Source: Njordibacter sp905182035 (GTDB lineage Bacteria > Pseudomonadota > Gammaproteobacteria > Pseudomonadales > Balneatricaceae). From it: DNA of 64,000 nucleotides. The position numbers were made by a program, and so were the translations under genes. The stretch covers positions 2,294,001-2,358,000 of the forward strand of contig NZ_CP159831.1 of the NCBI RefSeq assembly GCF_047730075.1, read 5' to 3'. The notes beneath the pieces are model-generated. The model was not told the DNA's origin. It worked only from the letters and a program-made list of their open reading frames with translations, and searched no databases. How positions within the stretch are numbered: the first letter of the stretch is position 1; the number at the start of each line of letters is the position of its first letter. Below, in pieces: positions 16,782 to 25,306 of this stretch.

Positions 16782-17756
16782 CTAAAACTTTAATGGGAAC
16801 CCATTGCGGCCAGGGAATTCAGGGGCCAGCTCTCGGGCGTTGGGCATCTTTAGCCACAGGCGTAACAGTTTGCGCCGCTGGTCTGCATGTTCATGATCTT
16901 CAAAACTATTACGAGAGTGCAGCACGAGGTAGTTATTGGCAAATTGCATGTCTCCTGGCTCAAGCATCATGTCCACCCGCATGTCTTCTCTAAGCATAGT
17001 TTCATCAAATATATCTAACGCTTGGCGCTCAACTTGGCTCAATGGGTGGTCCATCATTTCGTGGCCCAGCTCAATATATTGGCGTAAATAACGGCAGCTA
17101 AGTTTACCTTTGTGGTAGCTAAATAAAGGCGATAAAGTTGGTCGCTGCTTGCCTAGGTGAGCATAATAGTAAGTTTTGTAGAACAGGCCTAAGTATTCGG
17201 GGTACTGGCTTAGTATTCGGTTGTAAATGGCTGCTGAGCTCACCAAACTACTAAGGCCTCCTTGCTTGGCTTTACGCAGGGACAGCAGCCCAAACACATC
17301 AGAAGGATCTGTATGGTAAGGGAGGAAGAGGTTGGTCTCATAGACACGCGTTTGTTTGTCATTAGGGTCCCCCACATTTTCCACGGCACCGAGTATATCG
17401 CCTCTTGGATTCTGTGCCACTGGAATACCTAGGTGAAGGCCGATGCCAAAATAGATCGCGTAATGCTGTTCTGGGGTAAACTGTTCTAAAGGCAGGCCAC
17501 GCAACAAAAAGAAGCCTCGCCCATTTTCTAGGTCATCTGCAAGCTGCACTAACTTGACTGCTAAGTGCTGCAGTGGGAAGTCCTGCTTGTTGAAGTGAGG
17601 AAATGCTTTGCCATGATTATTTAGCAGTTCTAGACCAGCTTTGATGTCAGCCAGGTCCTGCGCCGTTAGGTGATGGATATAGCTGTCATCGCTGATATAG
17701 TCTTTGGCTGTCCACGCAGATGGCCCAGTGATGGGATGTTTGAGAATTGTACTCAC
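16782..17756 (-). CDS. TauD/TfdA-family dioxygenase (gamma-butyrobetaine-like)
   Basis: About 324 residues. I start at GTG 17756, which has AGAGG upstream and gives MSTILKHPITGPSAWTAKDY, the usual beginning of this branch. The iron site shows as H-T-D in LPYHTDPSDVFGLLSLRKAK and a distal histidine in NNYLVLHSRNSFEDHEH; the alpha-ketoglutarate arginine follows in RRKLLRLWLKMP. The longer N-terminal part without zinc cysteines separates it from true gamma-butyrobetaine hydroxylase. Substrate unknown. The promoter carries several GATACA half-sites and no regulator gene is adjacent. Confidence 0.82.
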   Translation of the reverse strand: MSTILKHPITGPSAWTAKDYISDDSYIHHLTAQDLADIKAGLELLNNHGKAFPHFNKQDFPLQHLAVKLVQLADDLENGRGFFLLRGLPLEQFTPEQHYAIYFGIGLHLGIPVAQNPRGDILGAVENVGDPNDKQTRVYETNLFLPYHTDPSDVFGLLSLRKAKQGGLSSLVSSAAIYNRILSQYPEYLGLFYKTYYYAHLGKQRPTLSPLFSYHKGKLSCRYLRQYIELGHEMMDHPLSQVERQALDIFDETMLREDMRVDMMLEPGDMQFANNYLVLHSRNSFEDHEHADQRRKLLRLWLKMPNARELAPEFPGRNGFPLKF

Positions 17757-17777
17757 GTGCTGCCGGCCTCTTGCCAC

Positions 17778-17844
17778 TTGTATCGTCCCATTCAGCAATA
17801 GTCAATTACCGATACAACGATACATGTATATTACAAAATGTATC
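17778..17844. promoter_or_regulatory. Cluster of GATACA half-sites ahead of the TauD-type gene
   Basis: TTGTATCG (17778-17785) is the exact reverse complement of CGATACAA (17810-17817). A second CGATACA lies at 17818-17824 inside the palindrome ATACATGTAT, and TGTATC ends the group at 17839-17844. Four half-sites in 67 bases upstream of the start look like an operator, possibly for a GntR-type repressor encoded elsewhere. Confidence 0.5.
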
Positions 17845-17907
17845 AGCTTATAACGGCACAGTGAACCGCAACAGCTTATTAATACAAGCTTTGATTACCA
17901 CCCCAAG

Positions 17908-20439
17908 TTAATCCTCTTTCTGCACCTTAAAGAAGCGCATTTTGGTGATCAGCTCTTTGGTTTGGTCATTGAGAGAATAACTGGCAGCGGATGATTCTTC
18001 CACCAACGAGGTGTTGAGCTGGTTGACGTTTTCCAATTGAGCCACAGCGTTATTAACTTGATTGATGACAGATGATTGTTCATTAGTGGCGGTGGCTATT
18101 TCCGTCACAATGTTGTTTACCTTTTCGATGGATTCAGCAATGGAGTTAAGTGCACTACCCGTTTGGTCTACCAATTGGCTACCTTCTTTCACTTTGGACG
18201 AGCTGTCTTCAATGAGGACTTTAATTTCATTGGCTGATTCTGCAGCTTTTTGTGCCAAGGAACGCACTTCACCTGCGACTACCGCAAAGCCACGGCCATG
18301 TTCACCAGCTCTGGCAGCTTCTACAGCAGCATTAAGGGCTAGCAAATTGGTTTGGAAGGCAATGCCATCAATGAGGTTGATAATGGAGGCTATCTTTTGG
18401 CTGGCCTCATCAATTTGGCTCATGGCCTCAACGGCCTTTTGCACTACAGCCACACCGCCAGTGGCTTCTTGTTTACCTGAAGCGACCAGCGTTCCCGCTA
18501 AGTTGGCATGGTCAGCATTAAGTTGAATGGTGGCAGCCATTTGCTCCATAGAGGACGATGTTTCTTCTAGGGAGGCACTTTGTTGATTAGTACGTTCACT
18601 TAGCTGCTCTGAACCGCGGCTAATTTCTCCAGCATTAGAGGCGATGCTTTCGCTGGCCACAAGTACTGAACCCACGGCCTGATCCATCTTGTCTAAAGAA
18701 CTATTGAGGGCGCCTTTAAGTCGCGCGAGGCTTCCTTGGTAGTCCCCATCAATACGCTGTGTAAGGTCGCCTTGAGCCATGGCCTCGGTCACCTCAACAG
18801 TTTCTCTTAGGGCTGTAGCAATGGTTGAAATAGAGCTATTAACCCCCGACTTCAGCTTTTCAAGATCACCCTTTAGGGGGGTACTAACGCGTAAGTCAAA
18901 GTCGCCTTCAGAGGCTGCTTGCATTACTTGATTAATCTCCCCCATGGCTTGTTCCATAACATCAAGGGTGTTTTCCATCACACTGCGGAACTCCCCAGCC
19001 ATTTCTACACCGTCTAAGCGATAACCAAAGTTGCCATTAGCAATAGCTTTCATAACCTGTTCCAGGCCATCCATGGTACGTTGCACACTGCTGGCGGAGT
19101 CGTTCACCCCTTGCTTTAAGCTGAGTAAGTCGCCTTTAAAATCTTCTTCAATACGGCTATTAAAACGGCCTTCAGCTACATCAGCTACCACGCGAGTAGA
19201 TTCGCCAAGGGCGGTTTGCATAGAGTCCATGAGTCGGTTTACCGCATGGGCCGCTTGGCCCACCTCGTCTTGATCACAGGGGATCCAATCCACACGCATA
19301 TTAAAGTCGCTGGTTCGTTCAATGCGGGCCACTCGACCGGCAAGGAAGCAGATCGGCAGCGCAAAGGCGCGGGAAATATAGTAAGCTGCTAATAGGAGCA
19401 AGATGGCAGCAGCACCACCGATCCAATACATTTGGAAATATAAATCCATGAGTGTGCTTGCAGCATCAATTAAGTCTCTTTCGACCATCAAAGCCCACTG
19501 GACACCATATATGTCTATCAGAGTATAGGCTGACAAAGTCCAAATATCTTTGTCCCTTAAGCCAAGAGTTTTCCCCCAAGTCGAACCTGCGTAACTTTCA
19601 ATTCCAGAATAGCTTTCGTGGAATTCCCCTGTGTAAGTTTCACCACCTAAGGCTGCGAGCACCATGGCAGTTTTGATGGTGCCTGTTTCTGGATTTGCGA
19701 AGGAGGCTGCCACACTGCGCTGTTCTGGGTCTCTAAAAGAGTCAGATCGCATGAGGTGGTCTGGTCCTACCAAATAAGATTCTCCCGTTGTACCCATACC
19801 GTAACGTTTGGTCATAATGGCGTTAATGCCATGGATAGGCAGTTGCAGAACACCCACCATAGTAACTTGGTCTTGGTCGTTGAGCATAGGTTGAGCAATA
19901 AAACTCACAGGCCCCTCAACATTAGGGGTGTCATTATTAGGGTTATAGAGAGAAAAATCAGCAAAGGCAAGCTGCTGGGTTTCTAGAGTTTGGCTAAAGG
20001 CTTGGCCTAAACCTGTGTCTGCCAAGGGGCCAGTGACTACATTGGCAAGCTTTTGTGTCTGTTGCTTGAGGCTATAGATCATCTGTCCTTGGGGATTGAT
20101 GAGATAGAAGTCATTATAGCCATACTGGTCAATCTGATTCGTTAAGGTTTTATTAGCATGACTTAAATTTCCTCCTACCGTTAATGCTTGTCGTCGCAAC
20201 ATCATGGCGGTCGCAGTCAAGGATTCTAAGTTCTGCTGTACCGTGGTGAAGTACTCACTGATTTGATCTGTTTTAATCTCCCGCGCAGATTCTAGCTGCA
20301 CGTATGTTTGCAACCTTGCGTTGTCGAAGGCGCTATTGATGGACCACCAGCATATACCCCAAAAAGGAATACCCGCCAATAACAAAAAGGCAGTCATAAG
20401 CTTGTAACGAATGGAAAGATTCTTAAACCAAGTGACCAT
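17908..20439 (-). CDS. Methyl-accepting chemotaxis protein with a poly-HAMP linker
   Basis: 843 residues. TM1 spans about 13-33, a periplasmic Cache-type sensor about 34-335, TM2 about 338-358. Instead of one HAMP there are about five HAMP-like units between 360 and 590, each with a motif such as VADVAEGRFNSRI, MKAIANGNFGYRL, MQAASEGDFDLRV or TEAMAQGDLTQRI. The signalling domain follows with the conserved tip IAFQTNLLALNAAVEAARAG. No C-terminal CheR/CheB pentapeptide is present (ends FFKVQKED). GGGAG precedes the ATG. The ligand is unknown; the protein works with CheA/CheW arrays in the inner membrane. Confidence 0.92.
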   Translation of the reverse strand: MVTWFKNLSIRYKLMTAFLLLAGIPFWGICWWSINSAFDNARLQTYVQLESAREIKTDQISEYFTTVQQNLESLTATAMMLRRQALTVGGNLSHANKTLTNQIDQYGYNDFYLINPQGQMIYSLKQQTQKLANVVTGPLADTGLGQAFSQTLETQQLAFADFSLYNPNNDTPNVEGPVSFIAQPMLNDQDQVTMVGVLQLPIHGINAIMTKRYGMGTTGESYLVGPDHLMRSDSFRDPEQRSVAASFANPETGTIKTAMVLAALGGETYTGEFHESYSGIESYAGSTWGKTLGLRDKDIWTLSAYTLIDIYGVQWALMVERDLIDAASTLMDLYFQMYWIGGAAAILLLLAAYYISRAFALPICFLAGRVARIERTSDFNMRVDWIPCDQDEVGQAAHAVNRLMDSMQTALGESTRVVADVAEGRFNSRIEEDFKGDLLSLKQGVNDSASSVQRTMDGLEQVMKAIANGNFGYRLDGVEMAGEFRSVMENTLDVMEQAMGEINQVMQAASEGDFDLRVSTPLKGDLEKLKSGVNSSISTIATALRETVEVTEAMAQGDLTQRIDGDYQGSLARLKGALNSSLDKMDQAVGSVLVASESIASNAGEISRGSEQLSERTNQQSASLEETSSSMEQMAATIQLNADHANLAGTLVASGKQEATGGVAVVQKAVEAMSQIDEASQKIASIINLIDGIAFQTNLLALNAAVEAARAGEHGRGFAVVAGEVRSLAQKAAESANEIKVLIEDSSSKVKEGSQLVDQTGSALNSIAESIEKVNNIVTEIATATNEQSSVINQVNNAVAQLENVNQLNTSLVEESSAASYSLNDQTKELITKMRFFKVQKED

Positions 20440-20597
20440 TAACTGCTCCCAGAGACTGATTATTGTGTTTCAAACATGCCTGCTATTAAACTCAATTGCT
20501 GATGCCATTTCAACTACTGTTTCTGTGATAGCAGTGGCAATGGTTATTGTATACTATATTTTATATGTGAGTTAACCACCATCATTTTTGGAGCATC

Positions 20598-20931
20598 ATG
20601 AAACTATATCAAGCATTAAAAAAGGCAAATGAGGAAGCTGACCACGAAAAGGTAATGAGTTTTTATCATGAAAATTTTGAGTTTATACGGCACCAAACTG
20701 GCACCACTGTAAACAAAGCTGAATTCTCAAAATTCGTGGCTGAAGGCAATAGTAAATCTACCTCCAAGATGGCCATGGCTCGCTGTATCTATGAAAATGA
20801 CGACATTATGGTCTGACCATTCTGTTATGCGGTTTCCTGATGGTTCAAGGGAGTCCATCATCCGTGTACGCATGATCGAAGATGGCAAAATAATACGCAT
20901 GGAAACGGGCGCTACGCAGATGAGCGCCTAA
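20598..20931 (+). pseudogene. SnoaL/NTF2-like paralogue broken by a +1 frameshift
   Basis: ATG 20598, preceded by GGAG, opens MKLYQALKKANEEADHEKVM, which aligns with the intact paralogue at 7300. The frame stops at TGA 20814-20816 after 72 codons. If one T is dropped in GGTCTGACC, the frame reads VDHSVMRFPDGSRES and runs on to METGATQMSA and the TAA at 20929, matching the paralogue to its end. The frameshift may be a real mutation or a base-calling error; the rest is well preserved, which suggests it is recent. Confidence 0.75.
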
Positions 20932-21255
20932 CCATTGATCTAACGAGGGTTTGAGTTCACTTTAACTTCCGCATATATCTGCATTAAAATAGTAAATAAC
21001 TCTTAAAGAAATCGGTCCTAATGAAAGACCTGTAAGCTATGCATTCATGAGACTGTGGATGACAAAAATTATCCAACTGGGAGACTTTCCACTTGCGGAA
21101 TCAAGGCCTTATATGAATGCAGCTAATATAGCACTTACGCCCATGAGCGCGCGCAAGACCTTGGCGTATCGGCAAACCCATGTAAATCAGCCATCACGGA
21201 GCTTCTATTTACTTAAAAGTGATAAGCACTCACATTGGGCTATTCCCTACCCTCG
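20932..21255. other. Intergenic stretch without a supported gene
   Basis: This 320-base stretch contains a 73-codon frame from 21047 without recognisable similarity, running into the end of the converging carbamoylase gene. Codon use and lack of a ribosome binding site argue against it. No terminator with a T-run was seen. Confidence 0.5.
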
Positions 21256-22485
21256 CTACATTGCTTGATTTAGCACAGCCTGAAACAATACATTACAGCC
21301 TGCAGTAAGGTGCTCTTGCTTAGCATCCTCAAGCTCATTATGGCTAATTCCATCCTTGCAGGGAACAAACACCATCGCCGTAGGCGCAACACGAGAGATA
21401 TAACACGCATCATGGCCAGCACCACTAACGATGTCACAGTGGCTATAACCTAAGTCAACAGCAGCTTGGCGTACCGACGCCACACACGATGGGTTAAATG
21501 GAACCGGTGGAGAATACCAGATTTGTTCAAACGCCATAGTTAACCCTTGGCTTTCAACAATGGCATCGCAGCCTGCCCTTAACTCCTCATTCATCGCCGA
21601 CAAAGTAGCATCATCAGGATGGCGAATATCTATGGTAAAAAACACTTCCCCTGGAATAACATTACGTGAATTGGGAAAAGACTGAATCAAGCCCACTGTA
21701 GAACAAGCCAAAGGCGCATACTTCAGACCTATTTCGTTCACTAGGGTGATTACTTTTGCAGCACCCACTAGTGCGTCTTTGCGGGTTTTCATTGGCGTTG
21801 GTCCAGCATGAGACTCTTGGCCAGTTAACGTAAGTTCATACCAACGTTGGCCTTGAGCATCCGTCACTACGCCAATGGTGAGGTCTTCATGCTCCAGTAT
21901 TGGCCCTTGTTCTATGTGTGCTTCAAAAAAGGCTTTGATTGGACGTTCACCCATGGGCTCTTTACCATCATAGCCAATACGCTTAAGCTCCTCGCCCATG
22001 GTTAACCCATCTAGATCAGCGCGACTTAGGCCATATTCTAAGTCAAATACACCGGCAAATACGCCGGAAGCAACCATGGCTGGAGCAAAGCGCGAACCTT
22101 CCTCGTTAGTCCAGACACTCGCTTCAACAGGGGCTTTGGTGGTAATTTTTTGATCATTAAGGCTACGGATAACTTCCAACCCTGCCAATACACCATACAC
22201 ACCATCAAATTTTCCACCCGTAGGCTGAGTGTCTAAGTGGCTGCCCATAACCACGGGCGCCATGTTGGGATCACTGCCTTCACGACGAGCAAATATGTTG
22301 CCCATTTGGTCAACTTTGATGCTGCAGCCCTCATCTTGGCACCAGCTGACAAATAAATCTCGGGACTGTTTGTCTAAATCGGTCAACGCTAGACGGCAAC
22401 AGCCACCTTTTTCAGTTGCGCCAATTTTGGCCATTTCCATGAGACTATCCCATAACCTTTGTCCATTTATTTTCATATTAGACAT
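21256..22485 (-). CDS. M20-family beta-ureidopropionase / N-carbamoyl-amino-acid hydrolase
   Basis: 409 residues from ATG 22485, which follows AGGA at a spacing of eight; upstream in-frame starts lack this. It has the hydantoinase/carbamoylase fold: VVMGSHLDTQPTGGKFDGVYG gives metal ligands H83 and D94, E128-E129 follow in WTNEEGSRF, and SGAGHDACYISR holds a late histidine. It hydrolyses N-carbamoyl-beta-alanine or N-carbamoyl-beta-aminoisobutyrate to the beta-amino acid, CO2 and ammonia, the last step of reductive pyrimidine breakdown. It closes the preT-preA operon. Allantoate amidohydrolase is a possible alternative but fits the context less well. Confidence 0.85.
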   Translation of the reverse strand: MSNMKINGQRLWDSLMEMAKIGATEKGGCCRLALTDLDKQSRDLFVSWCQDEGCSIKVDQMGNIFARREGSDPNMAPVVMGSHLDTQPTGGKFDGVYGVLAGLEVIRSLNDQKITTKAPVEASVWTNEEGSRFAPAMVASGVFAGVFDLEYGLSRADLDGLTMGEELKRIGYDGKEPMGERPIKAFFEAHIEQGPILEHEDLTIGVVTDAQGQRWYELTLTGQESHAGPTPMKTRKDALVGAAKVITLVNEIGLKYAPLACSTVGLIQSFPNSRNVIPGEVFFTIDIRHPDDATLSAMNEELRAGCDAIVESQGLTMAFEQIWYSPPVPFNPSCVASVRQAAVDLGYSHCDIVSGAGHDACYISRVAPTAMVFVPCKDGISHNELEDAKQEHLTAGCNVLFQAVLNQAM

Positions 22486-22533
22486 TATATCGTTCCTATA
22501 ATTATTGGTTGCTAAATCCACCACTATTATCAA

Positions 22534-23832
22534 CTACACCATGGTGTTATTAGGATGCTGGGTCCAGTTTTGATAATCAGCACTCACCATCTCCCTCGTC
22601 CGAGTATCTACCTCTCCCGTATCAAGCTCACGCAAGGTGATACAGTTTTCAACAGGACAAACAACAACACAAAGGTTACAACCTACGCAGTCTTCATCCT
22701 TTACCTGGAAACCACGTTCTCCATTAATTTCAGTACTAATGGCCTGATGGGAAGTGTCCTCACAAGCGATATGACAGCGACCACATTTTATACAAGAATC
22801 TTGATCTATTTGAGCTTTTACCACATAGTTCAAATCTAGCTGATTCCAAGTGGTTACACTAGGTGTAGCGGCTCCAATCAATTGATCTACTGAGGTCATT
22901 CCTTGTTCGGTTAAATAGCGACTTAAGCCATCAATCATGTCCTCAACGATGCGGAAGCCATAGGTCATTACCGCTGTGCATACTTGAACATTGGTAGCAC
23001 CCAAGGCCATAAATTCAGCTGCATCACGCCAGTCAGTAATACCACCAATACCAGAAATAGGAATGCCTTTACATTCTGCATCGCGTGCTATTTCACTTAG
23101 CATATGCAAGGCAATAGGTTTTACCGCTGGGCCACAATAACCACCATGGGAGCCTTGCTGGCCCACCGATGGAGACATTTTCATCTGATCTAGATCAACA
23201 CCCATAACCGAGTTGATGGTGTTGATAAGCGACACTGCATCAGCGCCACCGTTCACCGCACCCCGTGCAGCAGTGCGAATATCAGTAATGTTAGGAGTGA
23301 GCTTTACTATAGTTGGTAGATCAGAATATTGTTTGCACCAGGCAGCTACCATTTCCACATATTCAGGCACTTGGCCAACAGCTGCACCCATGCCCCGTTC
23401 AGACATGCCATGAGGGCAGCCAAAATTCAGTTCAATACCGTCAGCACCAGTGTCTTCCACTCGCCTCAAAATATCTATCCAAGCTTGCTCTTCACAAGGC
23501 ACCATAAGAGAGACCACAACCCCACGATCAGGCCAGTCTTTCTTTACTTGAATGATTTCGGATAAGTTTATTTCTAGGTCTCGGTCGGTAATCAGCTCAA
23601 TGTTATTTAGGCCCATAAGGGTACGATCCTTACCGTGCCATGCACCATAGCGAGGGCCACTCACGTTCACTAACGGGAGGCCTGCTTCGCCTAGGGTTTT
23701 CCACATAACCCCACCCCAACCTGCTTCGAAAGCACGGTTTACGTTATAAGCCTTATCTGTTGGCGGCGCTGATGCCAGCCAAAAAGGATTGGGTGTTTGA
23801 ATACCGATAAAATTAGATGTTAAGTCAATCAT
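22534..23832 (-). CDS. preA: NAD-dependent dihydropyrimidine dehydrogenase subunit PreA
   Basis: 432 residues. Residues 1-310 form the dihydroorotate-dehydrogenase-like FMN barrel (SAPPTDKAYNVNRAFEAGWG; active-site Cys139 in LNFGCPHGMSERGMG). Residues 340-400 carry two [4Fe-4S] ferredoxin motifs, CIKCGRCHIAC and CVGCNLCVVVCPVENC. With PreT it reduces uracil and thymine to the dihydro forms using NADH. AAGGAG precedes ATG 23832. It lies 11 bases after preT, so both subunits are made from one message. Confidence 0.95.
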   Translation of the reverse strand: MIDLTSNFIGIQTPNPFWLASAPPTDKAYNVNRAFEAGWGGVMWKTLGEAGLPLVNVSGPRYGAWHGKDRTLMGLNNIELITDRDLEINLSEIIQVKKDWPDRGVVVSLMVPCEEQAWIDILRRVEDTGADGIELNFGCPHGMSERGMGAAVGQVPEYVEMVAAWCKQYSDLPTIVKLTPNITDIRTAARGAVNGGADAVSLINTINSVMGVDLDQMKMSPSVGQQGSHGGYCGPAVKPIALHMLSEIARDAECKGIPISGIGGITDWRDAAEFMALGATNVQVCTAVMTYGFRIVEDMIDGLSRYLTEQGMTSVDQLIGAATPSVTTWNQLDLNYVVKAQIDQDSCIKCGRCHIACEDTSHQAISTEINGERGFQVKDEDCVGCNLCVVVCPVENCITLRELDTGEVDTRTREMVSADYQNWTQHPNNTMV

Positions 23833-23843
23833 GGCTGGCTCCT

Positions 23844-25193
23844 TTATGCTTGGCTTTGGGTTAATGTATTATGAATTGACAGGGCAGCGAGCTTGCCATC
23901 TTGCACAGCACTTACGGCTAAATCATCACTCCCCGCAACACAATCTCCACCTGCCCATACCCCTGGTAGTGAGGTGCGTAGTTCGTCATCTACTTCATAC
24001 TTACCATAACTTTTGACAAACTCAATGGTTGCCATATTGATAGGAGTTAAACTCTGTCCAATGGCTTTAAATAACATATCAGTTGGCATAATGTATGTTT
24101 CACCACCTTCGATGTTTGCCTTCTTAAACTCAACGCCAGTGATTGTTCCCTGCTCAGTGTGCAAGCTAACAGGTTGAGCCCAGTGAGCTATATGCACCCC
24201 TTCATTGAGAGCAAATTCTTGCTCTTCAAGGCTAGCATTCATATGTTCTTTGCCACGCCGGTATGCCATGGTGACATTGGCTGCGCCAAGGCGTTTAATT
24301 TGTATGGCGATGTCGATGGCAGTCATGCCACCCCCGATGACCACTATATTTTGGCCTACAGATAGTTTGCCTAAATCTTCAGCTTGCCGCAGTTGATGAA
24401 TATAATCCACCGCATTAATGACCCCAGAGGCTTGCTCACCATCTAGCTGCATGGCTTTGCTAGTGCCTAAGCCCACTCCCATAAACACGGCATCATAATT
24501 AGTTTGTAGTTCTGCGAAGCTAACGTCTTCTCCCACTTTGACACCATGCTTTATGATAATGCCACCAATGGAAAGGATGTCTTCGACTTCTTTTTGCGCA
24601 TAATCCCCAGCCATTTTATAGGCTGCAAGACCATATTCATTGAGGCCTCCAGATTTTTCTTGGGCTTCATAAACAACCACATCATGCCCCAAAGTGGCTA
24701 AGCGGTGTGCACAAGATAATCCTGCTGGACCAGCGCCAACAATCGCCACTCTATGGCCAGTTTCAGGCTCTCGGGTAAAGAACTTGGCACCCAATTCACT
24801 CGCCCGATCAGTAGCAAACCTTTGTAATAGGCCAATTTGAATCGGTCGGTCGTCTTCGGTATTCCTAACACACGCATCTTCACACAATGTTTCCACAGGA
24901 CAGGCTCTGGCACATGTGCCACCCATAATATTCTCAGATAAAATTACTCCTGCTGCACCTACCTCATTTTTTTGACCAATCATGCGAATGAAGCTAGGCA
25001 CATCAATGCCTGTTGGGCATGCAGTCTGACAAGGTGCTCCGTAACAGTAATAACACCTGTCCGCTTCAACTACAGCACTACGGGCATCAAGGGGGGTATG
25101 TATATCAGCGAAATTAGCCTGATAATCTGCTTCGCTTAGGCGTCGGCCTGCAGGCACAGATTGGCCAGAGCTGTTGGAACTAAATACAGTCAC
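23844..25193 (-). CDS. preT: Dihydropyrimidine dehydrogenase subunit PreT
   Basis: 449 residues from GTG 25193, chosen because GAGG lies nine bases upstream; a GTG 33 bases further up has no such site. The N-terminus holds cysteine clusters CYYCYGAPCQTACPTGI and CARACPVETLCEDAC for Fe-S centres. FAD binding follows at VAIVGAGPAGLSCAHRLATL, NAD(P) binding at VVIGGGMTAIDIAIQIKRLG, and the C-terminal AGGDCVAG closes the FAD fold. PreT passes electrons from NADH to PreA. The order preT-preA matches enterobacteria. Confidence 0.93.
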   Translation of the reverse strand: MTVFSSNSSGQSVPAGRRLSEADYQANFADIHTPLDARSAVVEADRCYYCYGAPCQTACPTGIDVPSFIRMIGQKNEVGAAGVILSENIMGGTCARACPVETLCEDACVRNTEDDRPIQIGLLQRFATDRASELGAKFFTREPETGHRVAIVGAGPAGLSCAHRLATLGHDVVVYEAQEKSGGLNEYGLAAYKMAGDYAQKEVEDILSIGGIIIKHGVKVGEDVSFAELQTNYDAVFMGVGLGTSKAMQLDGEQASGVINAVDYIHQLRQAEDLGKLSVGQNIVVIGGGMTAIDIAIQIKRLGAANVTMAYRRGKEHMNASLEEQEFALNEGVHIAHWAQPVSLHTEQGTITGVEFKKANIEGGETYIMPTDMLFKAIGQSLTPINMATIEFVKSYGKYEVDDELRTSLPGVWAGGDCVAGSDDLAVSAVQDGKLAALSIHNTLTQSQA

Positions 25194-25306
25194 AATAGTG
25201 ATCCTCAATTTTATTATTTTTAACACTTAGGCAAAAAATCAGCCAAAGTGTTGCCAACGGGCAGCCCAATGGAAGCCCTGATAGTAATCCGTTGTACAAT
25301 TTTTCT

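Noticed and set aside
18062..18526. A 154-codon plus-strand frame inside the chemoreceptor gene
   Set aside because: It is antisense to the highly conserved signalling domain and has no independent motif.
21047..21268. A 73-codon plus-strand frame running into the carbamoylase gene end
   Set aside because: No similarity to anything I recognise and it overlaps a secure gene on the other strand.
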